A DNA stretch of 64,000 nucleotides from Streptomyces sp. NBC_00510. GTDB taxonomy: Bacteria > Actinomycetota > Actinomycetes > Streptomycetales > Streptomycetaceae. Both the position numbers and the translations under genes were made by a program. Of this stretch, positions 1 through 8,947 are shown piece after piece. The stretch covers positions 9,286,001-9,350,000 of the forward strand of contig CP107851.1 in NCBI GenBank assembly GCA_036013505.1, in the 5' to 3' direction. Each line of letters begins with the position of its first letter. Position 1 is the first letter of the stretch. A model generated the notes under the pieces. The model had not been told where the DNA came from. It ran no database searches and worked only from the letters and a program-made list of their open reading frames with translations.

Positions 1-143
1 AACCCAGTCCAGGACGTGCAGCCCCGGAGGCCCCGCCCCCGGCCCACCACGCACGCCGCGAGGCGGTCACTGACCGTGCCGGGCAATCGGGCGGGAGGGC
101 GGGTGGACGCCCGCCGCAGGGGCAAACAACCCGCACACAACAA

Positions 144-158
144 CCGGGGCACCCCCGG
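144..158 (-). terminator. Probable terminator of the formate dehydrogenase operon
   Basis: On the minus strand, six-base arms CCGGGG/CCCCGG with a three-base loop lie directly after the stop codon of the NrfD-like gene and are followed by a T-rich tail (TTGTTGTGTG). The rest of 1-143 shows no gene, tRNA or repeat that I can support. Confidence 0.5.
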
Positions 159-160
159 GC

Positions 161-1180
161 TCACCCCCCGCCGGAGGCGTTCTCGTCCTCGGCGCGTGCC
201 TGGAGGCGTTCGCGCTGGGGCTTCACCACGTAGGCGGGGTCCTTCGTGGAGGTGACGCCCGCCTCGAAGGTGCCGAAGCGCTGCAGCACGCTGCCCGCCA
301 TCAGGGCCAGTCCGCCCACGGCGGCGCAGACGCGGCTGCGCCGGGCGAGGGTCAGCGCGGTGAGCGCACCGCCCAGGGTGAGGTACTCGGACGCCTTGCG
401 CAGGCGGTGCGGCCGGCCGGTGGTGTACGCCTCCGTCACCAGGCCCGGGCGCCGGTCGATCAGCCGGGAGGCGACGACCTCGGCCGCCGCACCGACCACG
501 CCGAGCCGCCGCGCGGGGCCCGCCTCGGCCACGGGGGCCAGGAGCATGCCCAGGCCCGCGCCGCTCGCGGCCGCCGAGCCGGTGAAGACGAACGGCAGCT
601 CGCGACGGGCGTCGTGCCACGCCGGTACGGCCGTCTGCGACAGGAGCACGGCCGTGTACGAGGCGACGCCCGGCGCGAGGAGGGCCGCCGACAGTCCGGC
701 CGGGCGCGCGGCCGCGCGGAGCAGCTTCCCGGGCAGCGTGGCGCGCACACCCGCCGGCAGCACCTCGGCCGCGGCTGCCAGGGCGCTCCCCGGCCCGTAC
801 GCGACGAGGATCCAGGTGCCCACCGACATCGGCGAACTCGGCTTGGCGACCCGCAGCATGTGGTGGAAGCGCTCCGGCCGCCCGAGGTCCGCGACGAGCA
901 GGTACATGCTCGCGAGCAGGGCGCCGAAGCCGCCGACCCGGCCCGCCCGGGCCAGCTCGGGACGCCGCGTCAGGTCCGCGCCCGCCGCGAGCAGCGCGGC
1001 GCCGGCCGACAGCCCGCCGGTGAACAGGTAGGCGGGGATCTTCCACTCCCACACCGGCGGCTTGAGCACCGGACGCCCGTAGTACGAGCGGAACGTGGCC
1101 CGCGGCACCATGGGGCGCTCGCGGCTCCCGTCGTCGTCGCGGCCGCCCCGGCCGTGCCGTGCGGCCCGGTCGCCGCTCAC
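161..1180 (-). CDS. NrfD-type membrane subunit of formate dehydrogenase
   Basis: Integral membrane anchor of about 339 residues, of the NrfD/PsrC (polysulfide reductase) family. These subunits pass electrons from an iron-sulfur partner to the quinone pool. Hydrophobic segments run through the protein, starting after the motif YYGRPVLKPPVWEWKIPAYLF, with a conserved LGRPERF stretch. The start chosen is the GTG at 1180, which overlaps the TGA of the beta-subunit gene (GTGA) and so implies translational coupling. An ATG at 1111 is the alternative. It is the last gene of the three-gene operon. The family replaces the cytochrome b556 gamma subunit found in E. coli FDH-N. Confidence 0.85.
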   Translation of the reverse strand: MSGDRAARHGRGGRDDDGSRERPMVPRATFRSYYGRPVLKPPVWEWKIPAYLFTGGLSAGAALLAAGADLTRRPELARAGRVGGFGALLASMYLLVADLGRPERFHHMLRVAKPSSPMSVGTWILVAYGPGSALAAAAEVLPAGVRATLPGKLLRAAARPAGLSAALLAPGVASYTAVLLSQTAVPAWHDARRELPFVFTGSAAASGAGLGMLLAPVAEAGPARRLGVVGAAAEVVASRLIDRRPGLVTEAYTTGRPHRLRKASEYLTLGGALTALTLARRSRVCAAVGGLALMAGSVLQRFGTFEAGVTSTKDPAYVVKPQRERLQARAEDENASGGG

Positions 1181-2196
1181 CGCCGCCGCCCGCCGAGGAA
1201 CACCGCGGCCGAGGCCGCGAGCAGCGCCGACGCCGCAACGCCCGCGTGCTTCCACATCGAGGCCAGGTCGCGGGTCGGCACGACCGGGTCCGGCGGGAAC
1301 CCGTACACCTCCGGGTCGTCGAGCAGCAGGAAGAACGCGCCGTCCCCGCCGACCCCGTCGCCGGGGTCGCGTCCGTACAGCTGGGCCTCGGGCACCCCCG
1401 CTTCGTGCAGCGTCTCCAGGCGCCGGTCGGCGCGTTCGCGCAGCTCGTCAAGGGGGCCGTACTGGATGGAGTCGGTGGGGCAGGCCTTGGCGCACGCCGG
1501 TTCCATGCCGTCGCGGAGCCGGTCGTAGCACATGGTGCACTTCCAGGCCCGGCCGTCGTCGGGCCGCCGGTCGATGACGCCGTACGGGCAGCCGGACACA
1601 CAGTAGCCGCAGCCGTTGCAGATGTCGGGCTGGACGACGACCGTGCCGAACTCGGTGCGGAACAGCGCGCCGGTGGGGCACACGTCCAGGCAGCCGGCGT
1701 GCGTGCAGTGCTTGCACACGTCCGAGGACATCAGCCAGCGGAACTCGGTACGGGCCTCCGCGCCCGTCCCGGCGCCCGGCAGGTCGAAGGAGGGGAAGCC
1801 CAGGTCCACCGGGGCCGTGCCCAGGTCGCCGCCACCGCGCTTCGCGACTTCCAGGGCGTCGGCCACCACCTCCTCCGTCGCCTCCGTCGCGGACGGGCCC
1901 ACGGGCAGCCCCGCCAGCCCCGCGTCCTGGCGGCCGAGCGGGCGCTGCTGCTCGATGAAGGCGACGTGCCGCCACGAACTCGCGCCGAGCATGCCGGTGT
2001 TGTCGAACGACATGCCCAGCAGGTCGATGCCGTCCTCGGGGATGGCGTTCCACTCCTTGCAGGCCACCTCGCACGCCTTGCAGCCGATGCACACGGAGGT
2101 GTCGGTGAAGAAGCCCATACGGGGCGGGTGGTCGCGGTGGCCGGCGTCCTCGGCGGGGTCCGCGAGCGGCCCGTAGAAGCTGTTGTCCTGCGTCAT
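1177..2196 (-). CDS. Formate dehydrogenase iron-sulfur (beta) subunit
   Basis: Electron-transfer subunit of about 339 residues carrying four ferredoxin-type cysteine clusters. In order these are CIGCKACEVACKEW near residue 36, CKHCTHAGCLDVCP in the middle, CNGCGYCVSGCPYG, and CTMC followed by CAKACP. This is the FdnH/FdoH layout and would carry four [4Fe-4S] clusters. A hydrophobic helix near the C terminus (AGVAASALLAASAAVFLGG) can anchor it next to the NrfD subunit. The ATG at 2196 overlaps the alpha-subunit TGA (ATGA), and its own TGA overlaps the NrfD GTG, so the three genes form one coupled operon. Confidence 0.93.
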   Translation of the reverse strand: MTQDNSFYGPLADPAEDAGHRDHPPRMGFFTDTSVCIGCKACEVACKEWNAIPEDGIDLLGMSFDNTGMLGASSWRHVAFIEQQRPLGRQDAGLAGLPVGPSATEATEEVVADALEVAKRGGGDLGTAPVDLGFPSFDLPGAGTGAEARTEFRWLMSSDVCKHCTHAGCLDVCPTGALFRTEFGTVVVQPDICNGCGYCVSGCPYGVIDRRPDDGRAWKCTMCYDRLRDGMEPACAKACPTDSIQYGPLDELRERADRRLETLHEAGVPEAQLYGRDPGDGVGGDGAFFLLLDDPEVYGFPPDPVVPTRDLASMWKHAGVAASALLAASAAVFLGGRRR

Positions 2197-5100
2197 GACG
2201 GCTCCTCCGGCGGGTCCGGTTCGAGGTGCGCCCGCTCGGCGCGGCCGCCGGCCGTCGCTATGCGGGTGCCGGTCTCCGGCGTGATCTCGGCGCGGCGGCG
2301 GTAGTCCTCGACGTACGCGAGCAGTTCGGGCCCCCGCGGGCGCCGCCCGGGCCGGACGTCGCAGGTCAGCACCTTGCTCTCCTGGATGAACACGTTCGGG
2401 TCGGCCACCACGCCGATCAGGTCGTTGACCACGTCGCCCGTGGTGAGCCCGGTCTGGCCCCAGTGGTAGGGCATCCAGACCTGGTGGACGACCCGTCCGT
2501 CGACGCGCAGCGGCGCCATCCGGTCGGTCACCATCACGCGCGCGTCGACCGCGGTCCTGCTGGTGATCACATGGGCCCAGTCCAGGTGGCGCAGCCCGCG
2601 CTCGGCCGCCAGCTCCGGCGAGACCTCCACGAACAACTCCGGCTGGAGTTCCGCCAGATAGGGCAGCTGCCGGCTCATCGCGCCCGCCGTGTGGTGCTCG
2701 GTCAGCCGTGCCGCGGTGAACACGTACGGGAACACCTCGGAGTGCGCCTCGGGCGGGGCCGGATTGGACGGGTTGTCGGGGCGACCGTAGACCTTGCGCA
2801 CCGGGTTGCCCTGCTGGCCGTAGAGCAGGTTGCGCATCGGCGACTCGTGCGGCTCGTAGTGCGTGGGCAGCGGGCCGTCCGCGAGCCCGGCCGGGGCGAA
2901 CAGCCAGCCCTTCCCGTCGCGCATCATGATGAACGGGTCGTCGCCGTCGAGCGCCTCGACGCCCGACGCGCCCTCCGGCGCCCGGTAGTCCGGCGGCTTG
3001 TTCCTCTCGAAGTCCGGGGTGTCGTGGCCGGTCCACTCACCGGCCTCCGCTTCCCACCAGACCAGCTTCTTCCGCTCGCTCCAGGGCCGCCCCTGCGGGT
3101 CGGCGGAGGCGCGGTTGTAGAGCACCCTGCGGTTGAGGGGCCATGTCCAGCCCCATTCGGCGTCGTACGGGCCCGTCTCGAAGCGGGAGGTCCGGCGCCG
3201 GGACTGGTTGGTCTCGTTCGCGTAGACGCCGCTGTAGATCCAGCAGCCGCAGGCGGTGGTGCCGTCGGCCTTCAGGTCGAGGTAGCCGTCGACCGTCCGG
3301 CCGGTGCGCAGGTCGATGCCGTTGATGTGGCGCAGCACGTCCGCCGGGGACGGCTCGTCGCCCTCCGTCTCGTAGTCCCAGGCCAGGTCCAGCAGGGGGC
3401 GGTCGCGCTCGTCGGCCGAGCCGGCCAGCTTCTCCTTCAGCAACACGCCCAGTTGGTGGAAGAACCACAGCTCCGACCGCTGGTCCCCGGACGGTTCGAC
3501 GGCCTGGTCGCGCCACTGGAGCATCCGCTGCGTCTGCGTGAAGGTGCCGGCCTTCTCCACGTGCGAGGCGGCCGGGAAGAAGAACACCTCGGTGCGGCAC
3601 CGCTCGGTGGCGATCTCCCCGGTCTCGATCTCCGGCGCGTCCTTCCAGAACGTGGCGCTCTCGATCATGGTGAGGTCGCGGACGACCAGCCAGTCGAGGT
3701 TCGCCATGCCCAGGCGCTGCAGCCGGCCGTGGGCCGAGCCGACCGCGGGGTTCTGCCCGAGCAGGAAGTAGCCGAAGACCTTCCCGCCGTCGACCATGTC
3801 CATCGCGGTGCGGTAGGTGCCGTGGTCACCGTTGATCCGGGGCAGGTAGTCGAAGCAGTAGTCGTTCTCCGCGGTCGCGGCGTCGCCCCAGTACTCCTTG
3901 AGCAGCGAGACCGTGTAGGCGTCGGCGTTGCCCCAGAAGCCCTTCTGCCCACGGCCTCGGATGCCGTCGAGGTACGTGGCCAGGTCCTCGTGGGTGACGT
4001 TCGGCATCGGCAGGTAGCCCGGCAGCAGGTTGAACAGCGTGGGCACGTCGGTGGAGCCCTGGATGCTGGCGTGTCCGCGCAGCGCGAAGATCCCGCCGCC
4101 CGGGCGGCCGATGTTGCCCAGCAGCAGCTGGATGATCGACCCGGCCCGGATGTACTGGGCGCCCACCGAGTGCTGGGTCCAGCCGACGCTGTACACCAGT
4201 GCGGTGGTGCGGTCCCGGCCGGAGTTCTCCGTCCAGGCCCGGCACACCTGGAGGAACAGCTCCTGGGGCACGCCGCAGATCCGCTCCACCATCTCGGGGG
4301 TGTAGCGGGAGAAGTGCCGCTTGAGGACCTGGAACACGCAGCGCGGGTGCTCCAGGGTGGGGTCGGATGCGATCCGGCCGGTGGCGTGCTCGACGAACGG
4401 GCCCTTGGCGCCGTGCTGGTAGGGCTCGCAGGTCTCCTTCGCATGGTGACCCGGCTTGGCCTCCGCCGGGACGCTCGCGTACGTCCAGCTCGACGCGTCA
4501 TACGCGGCGGTGTGCGGGTCGTACCCGCTGAACAGCCCGTCCAGGTCCTCGGTGTCCTGGTAGCGCTCGCCCAGCAGGAAGGGCGCGTTGGTGTACGCCT
4601 CCACGTACTCCCGGAAGTCGAGGTCGTGCGTGAGGACGTGGTTGATCACGCCGCCGAGGAACGCGATGTCGGTGCCGGCCCGGATCGTGACGTGCTGGTC
4701 CGCGTGCGCGCTCGTCCGCGTGAACCGCGGGTCGATGTGGATGACCCTGGCGCCGCGCGCCTTGGCCTCGATGACCCACTGGAACCCGACCGGATGGGCC
4801 TCGGCCATGTTGGATCCCATGATGACGATGCAGTCGGAGTTGACCAGGTCCTGCTGGTAGTCGGTGGCGCCGCCACGTCCGAACGAGGCTCCCAGACCGG
4901 GAACCGTGGCGGAGTGTCAAATGCGGGCCTGGTTCTCGATCTGCAGGGCGCCCAGGGCGGTGAACAACTTCTTGATGAGGTAGTTCTCCTCGTTGTCCAG
5001 CGTCGCCCCGCCGAGACTGGCCAGGCCCATGGTGCGGCGCAGCGTCCTGCCGTCCGCGTCCGTGTCCTGCCAGCCCTTGCGCCGTGCGTCGAGCACCCGG

Positions 5101-5486
5101 TCGGCCACCATGTCCATGGCCGTGTCCAGGTCCAGCTCCTGCCAGGCGGTGCCGTACGGCGGGCGGTAGAGCACCCGCTGCTCCCGCTGGGGCCCGGTGA
5201 CCAATTGCTTGCTGGCCGAGCCCTTCGGGCACAGCCGGCCGCGGGAGATCGGGCTGTCGGGGTCGCCCTCGATCTGGACGACCTTCTCGTCCTTGACGTA
5301 CACACGCTGCGCGCAGCCCACGGCGCAGTATGGGCACACAGAGCCCACGACCCGGTCGGCGCTCTCCGTGCGGGCCCCGAGCGTGGCCGAGCGGGCCGAC
5401 TGCGCGGCCTTTCCCCGGCCCAGCGGGTCCGTCCCGGTGAGCTGCCGGTACACCGGCCATGCCTCGATCCACCGTTTCACGCCCAT
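2193..5486 (-). CDS. Formate dehydrogenase alpha subunit, selenocysteine-containing (TGA read through at 4917-4919)
   Basis: Molybdopterin (bis-MGD) catalytic subunit oxidising formate to CO2, about 1097 residues. The [4Fe-4S] motif is C51-x2-C54-x3-C58 with C86 (GRLCPKG). Codon 190 is an in-frame TGA flanked by NQARI before and HSATVPG after, aligning with the NQARV-Sec-HG active site of E. coli FdnG. The frame stays open on both sides and homology continues (MGSNMAEAHPVGF), so this is one gene and not a pseudogene. The ATG at 5486 is preceded by AAGGAG. The N terminus (MGVKRWIEAWPVYRQL) has no twin-arginine signal, unlike FdnG. Expression requires SelA, SelB, SelC and SelD, none of which lies in this window. 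Confidence 0.93.
4870..4912 (-). promoter_or_regulatory. SECIS-like hairpin for selenocysteine insertion
   Basis: Immediately 3' of the TGA on the minus strand, eight-base outer arms CCGCCACG (4912-4905) and CGTGGCGG (4877-4870) enclose an apical stem GTTCCC/GGGAGC (4904-4899 with 4893-4888) and a five-base loop GGTCT. The apical loop lies 21-25 bases after the TGA, close to the spacing of E. coli fdhF/fdnG SECIS elements, and its loop contains the G and U that SelB recognises in characterised bacterial SECIS elements. The coding constraint is also satisfied, so the fold could be partly coincidental. Confidence 0.75.
4917..4919 (-). other. Selenocysteine codon (UGA) of formate dehydrogenase alpha
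   Basis: In-frame TGA at codon 190, in the position of the catalytic selenocysteine of FDH-N/FDH-O family enzymes, with conserved flanks and a hairpin just downstream. Confidence 0.9.
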
Positions 5487-5546
5487 CCGCGTGCTCCTTC
5501 GTGCGGGGGCCGTGCCCTTCGTTCGCCTTTTCGACGCTACCGCTCG

Positions 5547-5577
5547 GGGGGCCGCCCGCAAGTCCGTGGCGGCCCCC
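5547..5577 (-). terminator. Hairpin terminator after the cysteine desulfurase gene
   Basis: Ten-base arms GGGGGCCGCC and GGCGGCCCCC with an 11-base loop, directly after the desulfurase stop codon and before the fdh alpha ribosome-binding site. It probably separates the two minus-strand transcripts. Confidence 0.5.
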
Positions 5578-5580
5578 GTC

Positions 5581-6750
5581 TCAGGCGAGGGCGCCGACGG
5601 CCGCGGCGAGCAGCCCGGTGGCACGGTCGACGTCGTCCGCGGTGGTCCAGCGCCCCACCGACAGGCGTACGGCGGTCTGGGCACGGGCGTCGTCCAGGCC
5701 CATCGCGCGCAGCACCGGGGACGCGGTACGGCTGCCGCTGTGGCAGGCCGAGCCGGTGGACGCCGCCAGCCGGGGCACCGAGGCGAGCAGCTCGTGCGCC
5801 GGGACGCCGTCGATGCTGACGTTCAGCGTGGTGGGCAGGCGGTGGCGGACGGACCCGTTGAGGTGGACCCGGCCGGGCAGCGCCCGCGTCAGGCCCTGGT
5901 GCAGGCGGTCGCGCAACGCCTCGGCACGCGCGGGCCCGCCGTCGGCGAGTTCGGCGGCCGCCAGGTCGGCGGCGGCCCCCAGCGCCACCGCGAGGGCGAC
6001 GTTCTCGGTGCCGGCCCGCAGCCCGCCCTCCTGCCCGCCCCCGTACACCAGGGGCTCCAGGCGGAGCCCGGGGCGCACGTACAGGGCTGCGACCCCCTTC
6101 GGCGCGTACATCTTGTGCCCCACCACCGTCAGCAGGTCCACCCCCAGCCCGCGCACGTCCAGCGGGACCTTCCCGGCGGCCTGGGCGGCGTCGCAGTGGA
6201 ACAGCGCGCCCCGGGCGCGGGCGAGCCGGGCGAGTTCCGCGACGGGCTGGAGGGTGCCGGTCTCGTTGTTGGCGGCCATGACGGAGACCAGCACGGTGCG
6301 CCCGGTGAGGGCCGCGGCCAGCGCGGCCGGGGCGACCCGGCCCTCCCGGTCCACCGGCAGGTACGTCACCCGCACCCCGTGCAGCCGCCGCAGCGCGCGG
6401 CAGGTCTCCACCACCGCCGGGTGCTCGGTGACCTGGGTGATCACGTGCGGACGGTCGGTACCCGCGGCGAGCACCGCGCCGCGCAGGGCGAGGTTGTCCG
6501 CCTCGGACCCCGACCCGGTGAACACGATCCCCTCCGCGGTCGCCCCGATGAGCGCCGCGACCTGGCGGCGCGCCCGCGCCAGCGCCGCGGCCGGCTCCGC
6601 GGCCCAGGCGTGCCCGCTGGAGGGGTTGCCGAACCCGGTGGTGAGGCAGGGCCCCATCGCCTCCACCACCCTCGGGTCGACGGGCGTGGTGGCGTTGTGG
6701 TCCAGGTAGACGGAGTCCCCGCCGAGGCCGGGATGCGGCGGCACCTTCAT
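5581..6750 (-). CDS. Cysteine desulfurase / selenocysteine lyase-like aminotransferase
   Basis: PLP-dependent class V aminotransferase of 389 residues in the NifS/IscS family. It would release sulfur (or selenium) from cysteine or selenocysteine as an enzyme-bound persulfide. Visible features: N-terminal YLDHNATTPVDP, NNETGTLQP, FHCDAAQAAGK, the PLP lysine K213 in GHKMYAPKG, and the catalytic cysteine C336 in STGSACHSG. The ATG at 6750 follows GGAAGGA. It lies 29 bases after a short-chain dehydrogenase gene on the same strand and just upstream of the selenoprotein formate dehydrogenase. A role in feeding selenium to SelD, or sulfur for FDH maturation, is possible but is inference from position only. 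Confidence 0.85.
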   Translation of the reverse strand: MKVPPHPGLGGDSVYLDHNATTPVDPRVVEAMGPCLTTGFGNPSSGHAWAAEPAAALARARRQVAALIGATAEGIVFTGSGSEADNLALRGAVLAAGTDRPHVITQVTEHPAVVETCRALRRLHGVRVTYLPVDREGRVAPAALAAALTGRTVLVSVMAANNETGTLQPVAELARLARARGALFHCDAAQAAGKVPLDVRGLGVDLLTVVGHKMYAPKGVAALYVRPGLRLEPLVYGGGQEGGLRAGTENVALAVALGAAADLAAAELADGGPARAEALRDRLHQGLTRALPGRVHLNGSVRHRLPTTLNVSIDGVPAHELLASVPRLAASTGSACHSGSRTASPVLRAMGLDDARAQTAVRLSVGRWTTADDVDRATGLLAAAVGALA

Positions 6751-6779
6751 GGGTGAGGGTCCTTCCAGAGGGGGTGCCG

Positions 6780-7520
6780 TCAGCCGATCGCCGGCTGACC
6801 GCCGTACGCGTCCAGGACGGCGCCGGTGACGTACCCCGCGCGGTCCGAGGCCAGGAAGACGATCGCCTCGACGATCTCGTCGACCTCGGCGACCCGGCCC
6901 AGGACGGTGTTCCGCGCGACGGCCGCGAGCGCGTCCTCGCCCATCCCGACGGTTCCGGGGGTGCGGACCGGACCGGAGGCCACGGCGTTCACGCGTACCC
7001 CGCGGGCGCCGAACTCGTCGGCCCACACGCGGGTCATGAGTTCCAGCGCCGCCTTGGAGGCCCCGTAGGCGGCGGCCCCGCGGGCGGGGACGCTCGCCGC
7101 CAGGGTGCTCAGGTTGACGACGGCGCCCCGGCCGCGCGCGGCCATGCCGGGCGCGAGGGCCCCGACCAGCAGCAGGGGTGCACGGGCGTTGACGGCCATG
7201 TGGAGGTCGAACATCCCGGCCGTGGTGTCGGCGGCGCCCGCGAACCGGTAGATCCCCGCGTTGTTGACCAGCACGTCCACCGCGCCCGCCGCCTCGGCGA
7301 GGCGCAGCACGTCGCCGGGGTCGGACAGGTCGGCGGCGACGAACCGGGCGCGCCCGCCCGCGTCCGCCACCTCCGCGACGACCTCCGCACCGCGCTCCGT
7401 GTCCCGCCCGTGGACGACGACCTCGGCGCCCAGCGCCGCCAGCCGCAGCGCGACCCCCCGCCCGATCCCTGCGGTGGCGCCCGTGACGAGGGCGGTGGAT
7501 CCGGAGAACTCCTGGGTCAC
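6780..7520 (-). CDS. Short-chain dehydrogenase/reductase (classical SDR)
   Basis: NAD(P)-dependent oxidoreductase of 246 residues. Rossmann motif TGATAGIG near residue 12, NNAG, the catalytic serine in VNLSTLAAS, and YGASK as the YxxxK active site are all present. The C-terminal YVTGAVLDAYGG is typical of FabG-like SDRs. The GTG at 7520 is preceded by GAGGAG at good spacing, which decides it over longer in-frame starts. The substrate cannot be told. It lies upstream of the desulfurase with a 29-base gap and is probably co-transcribed with it. Confidence 0.85.
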   Translation of the reverse strand: MTQEFSGSTALVTGATAGIGRGVALRLAALGAEVVVHGRDTERGAEVVAEVADAGGRARFVAADLSDPGDVLRLAEAAGAVDVLVNNAGIYRFAGAADTTAGMFDLHMAVNARAPLLLVGALAPGMAARGRGAVVNLSTLAASVPARGAAAYGASKAALELMTRVWADEFGARGVRVNAVASGPVRTPGTVGMGEDALAAVARNTVLGRVAEVDEIVEAIVFLASDRAGYVTGAVLDAYGGQPAIG

Positions 7521-7693
7521 GGTTGGCTCCTCGGGGCGGCGACGTGAGCGGCGGGCACACACGCTCCGTGTCCGCGCTGGTTGTCTACCTCACGTACCGT
7601 CACCCCCGAAGTCGGCTCGCCGCCGGGACGGCCGTTCGGGACACCCGTTCGGGACGGCCGCCGCTGCGGCCCGGTGGTCACCCGCGCCGTCGT

Positions 7694-8365
7694 TCAGCCC
7701 TCGCCCTCCAGGACGCCCGCGAAGTGCCGGAACCCGGTCCGTTCCCGGTGGATCGCCCACAGGGCGCGCGCCAGCGCGGCCGGATCGTTCCTCGGGTGCC
7801 CGGGCGCGATGACCCCGGGGATGATCATCTGCGCGACGTGGATGGCCTCGGCGGCCAGCGTGTCGTGCAGCATCCGCGCGTAGGCGGTCTCGGCCGCGTA
7901 CGCCACTGAGGTCCCCGCGCGGGCCGGCAGCGGCCGTACCGCACTGCCTCCGTTGACGAGGAGGATCGTGCCGCGGCCCAGGAAGCGCATGTCGGGCAGC
8001 ACCGCGTGGACGGCGGTGACCACGCCGTACAGGGAGAACTCCAGCGGCCCCGCGAAGTCGGCGGGCGTGCTGTCCAGGAGGGGCTTCATGAAGTCCCTGT
8101 GCGGCGCGGGACTGTACTGCAGGACCTCGATCGGCCCGAGCGCGGCCGCGGCGGCGTCCAGCGCGGCCCCGAGGGCGACCGGGTCGCGGACATCGGCGGC
8201 GAACCCCCGCGCGGTCACGCCGTCCTTGTCCAGGTCGGCTGCCAGGCAGTCCACGCGGTCCTGGTCGCGGGCGACGAGCGCGACGTCGAAGCCGTCGCAG
8301 CCGAACTGGCGCGCCGCGGCGGCGCCCAGACCCTGCCCCGCCCCGACGATGACCATGGTCGTCAT
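7694..8365 (-). CDS. Atypical SDR-family oxidoreductase
   Basis: A 223-residue SDR-fold protein. The dinucleotide-binding motif GAGQGLGAAAARQF is intact near the N terminus. The usual YxxxK catalytic pair is not: the equivalent stretch reads SVAYAAETAYARM, so the lysine is missing. The family keeps similar atypical members that may bind cofactor without classical catalysis. Its ATG at 8365 follows the stop of the DUF2255 gene after a single base, so the two are translationally coupled. The substrate is unknown. Confidence 0.75.
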   Translation of the reverse strand: MTTMVIVGAGQGLGAAAARQFGCDGFDVALVARDQDRVDCLAADLDKDGVTARGFAADVRDPVALGAALDAAAAALGPIEVLQYSPAPHRDFMKPLLDSTPADFAGPLEFSLYGVVTAVHAVLPDMRFLGRGTILLVNGGSAVRPLPARAGTSVAYAAETAYARMLHDTLAAEAIHVAQMIIPGVIAPGHPRNDPAALARALWAIHRERTGFRHFAGVLEGEG

Positions 8366-8366
8366 G

Positions 8367-8744
8367 TCAGCGCGGCACGAGCTTGAGCGTCGCGGCGCGC
8401 GCGGTCCCGGCCACCATGGGCTCCACGTACTCCGCGCTGTAGTGGCCGTACTTGCCGCGGTAGGCGGCGTCGAGGCGTTCGTTGACGTCCGGGTCGTCGA
8501 CCTCGACGAAGGTGACGTCCCGCTCGACGCCGCCGGCGGTGATCCGGCCCTCGTGCCGCGCCTGCGCGGCGCGGAACCAGGTGCCGCCGCGCCCGCGGTA
8601 GGCCCGTACGTACAGGTCGGCTCCGTCGCGCACCACCCAGATGGTGGTCGGCGGGTCCAGCATGCCGGGGTCGCGCCGCGGCGCGATGGCCAGCTCGTCG
8701 GCGTGCTCGATGCGGTCCAGTTCGTCCTTCGTCCACGTCGTCAT
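8367..8744 (-). CDS. DUF2255 family protein
   Basis: Small protein of 125 residues beginning MTTWTKDELDRI. It contains the stretch DLYVRAYRGRGGTWFRAAQ and a C-terminal AYRGKYGHY...AATLKLVPR pattern that I associate with the DUF2255 family. The family fold resembles pyridoxamine-oxidase/flavin-reductase-like barrels, but no function is established. The ATG at 8744 is preceded by GAGGAG. It is coupled to the downstream atypical SDR gene. Confidence 0.7.
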   Translation of the reverse strand: MTTWTKDELDRIEHADELAIAPRRDPGMLDPPTTIWVVRDGADLYVRAYRGRGGTWFRAAQARHEGRITAGGVERDVTFVEVDDPDVNERLDAAYRGKYGHYSAEYVEPMVAGTARAATLKLVPR

Positions 8745-8947
8745 CGGCGCGACTCCTCGGCGGTGGCGGGAACCAGGTCCGTGCGTCCTGCTGCAATGAT
8801 CGACAATTTCGGCCCCCGCCTGTAGCCGCGTGGGGCCAGACGGGTACCTGACCGGGCGGTTCACTCCACGGGAGGGCCTGCGGTGGCTGCGGGGGCGATT
8901 GCCGGGGAGCGTGTAGGGATCGCCAGCGGGAGATACCGGGAGGGTGC

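Noticed and set aside
1..143. Possible tRNA-Sec (selC) near the selenoprotein operon
   Set aside because: I looked for a T-arm motif and an acceptor stem. None was found, so no tRNA is called.
4917..4919. In-frame TGA in fdh alpha read as a nonsense mutation or gene split
   Set aside because: Homology is continuous on both sides, flanking residues match the Sec site of FDH-N, and a SECIS-like hairpin follows.
2226..5819. Very long open frames on the strand opposite the FDH genes
   Set aside because: Stop-poor antisense frames are expected at this GC content. Their translations are Arg/Pro/Gly/Val-rich with no motifs, and the opposite strand has clear FDH domains.
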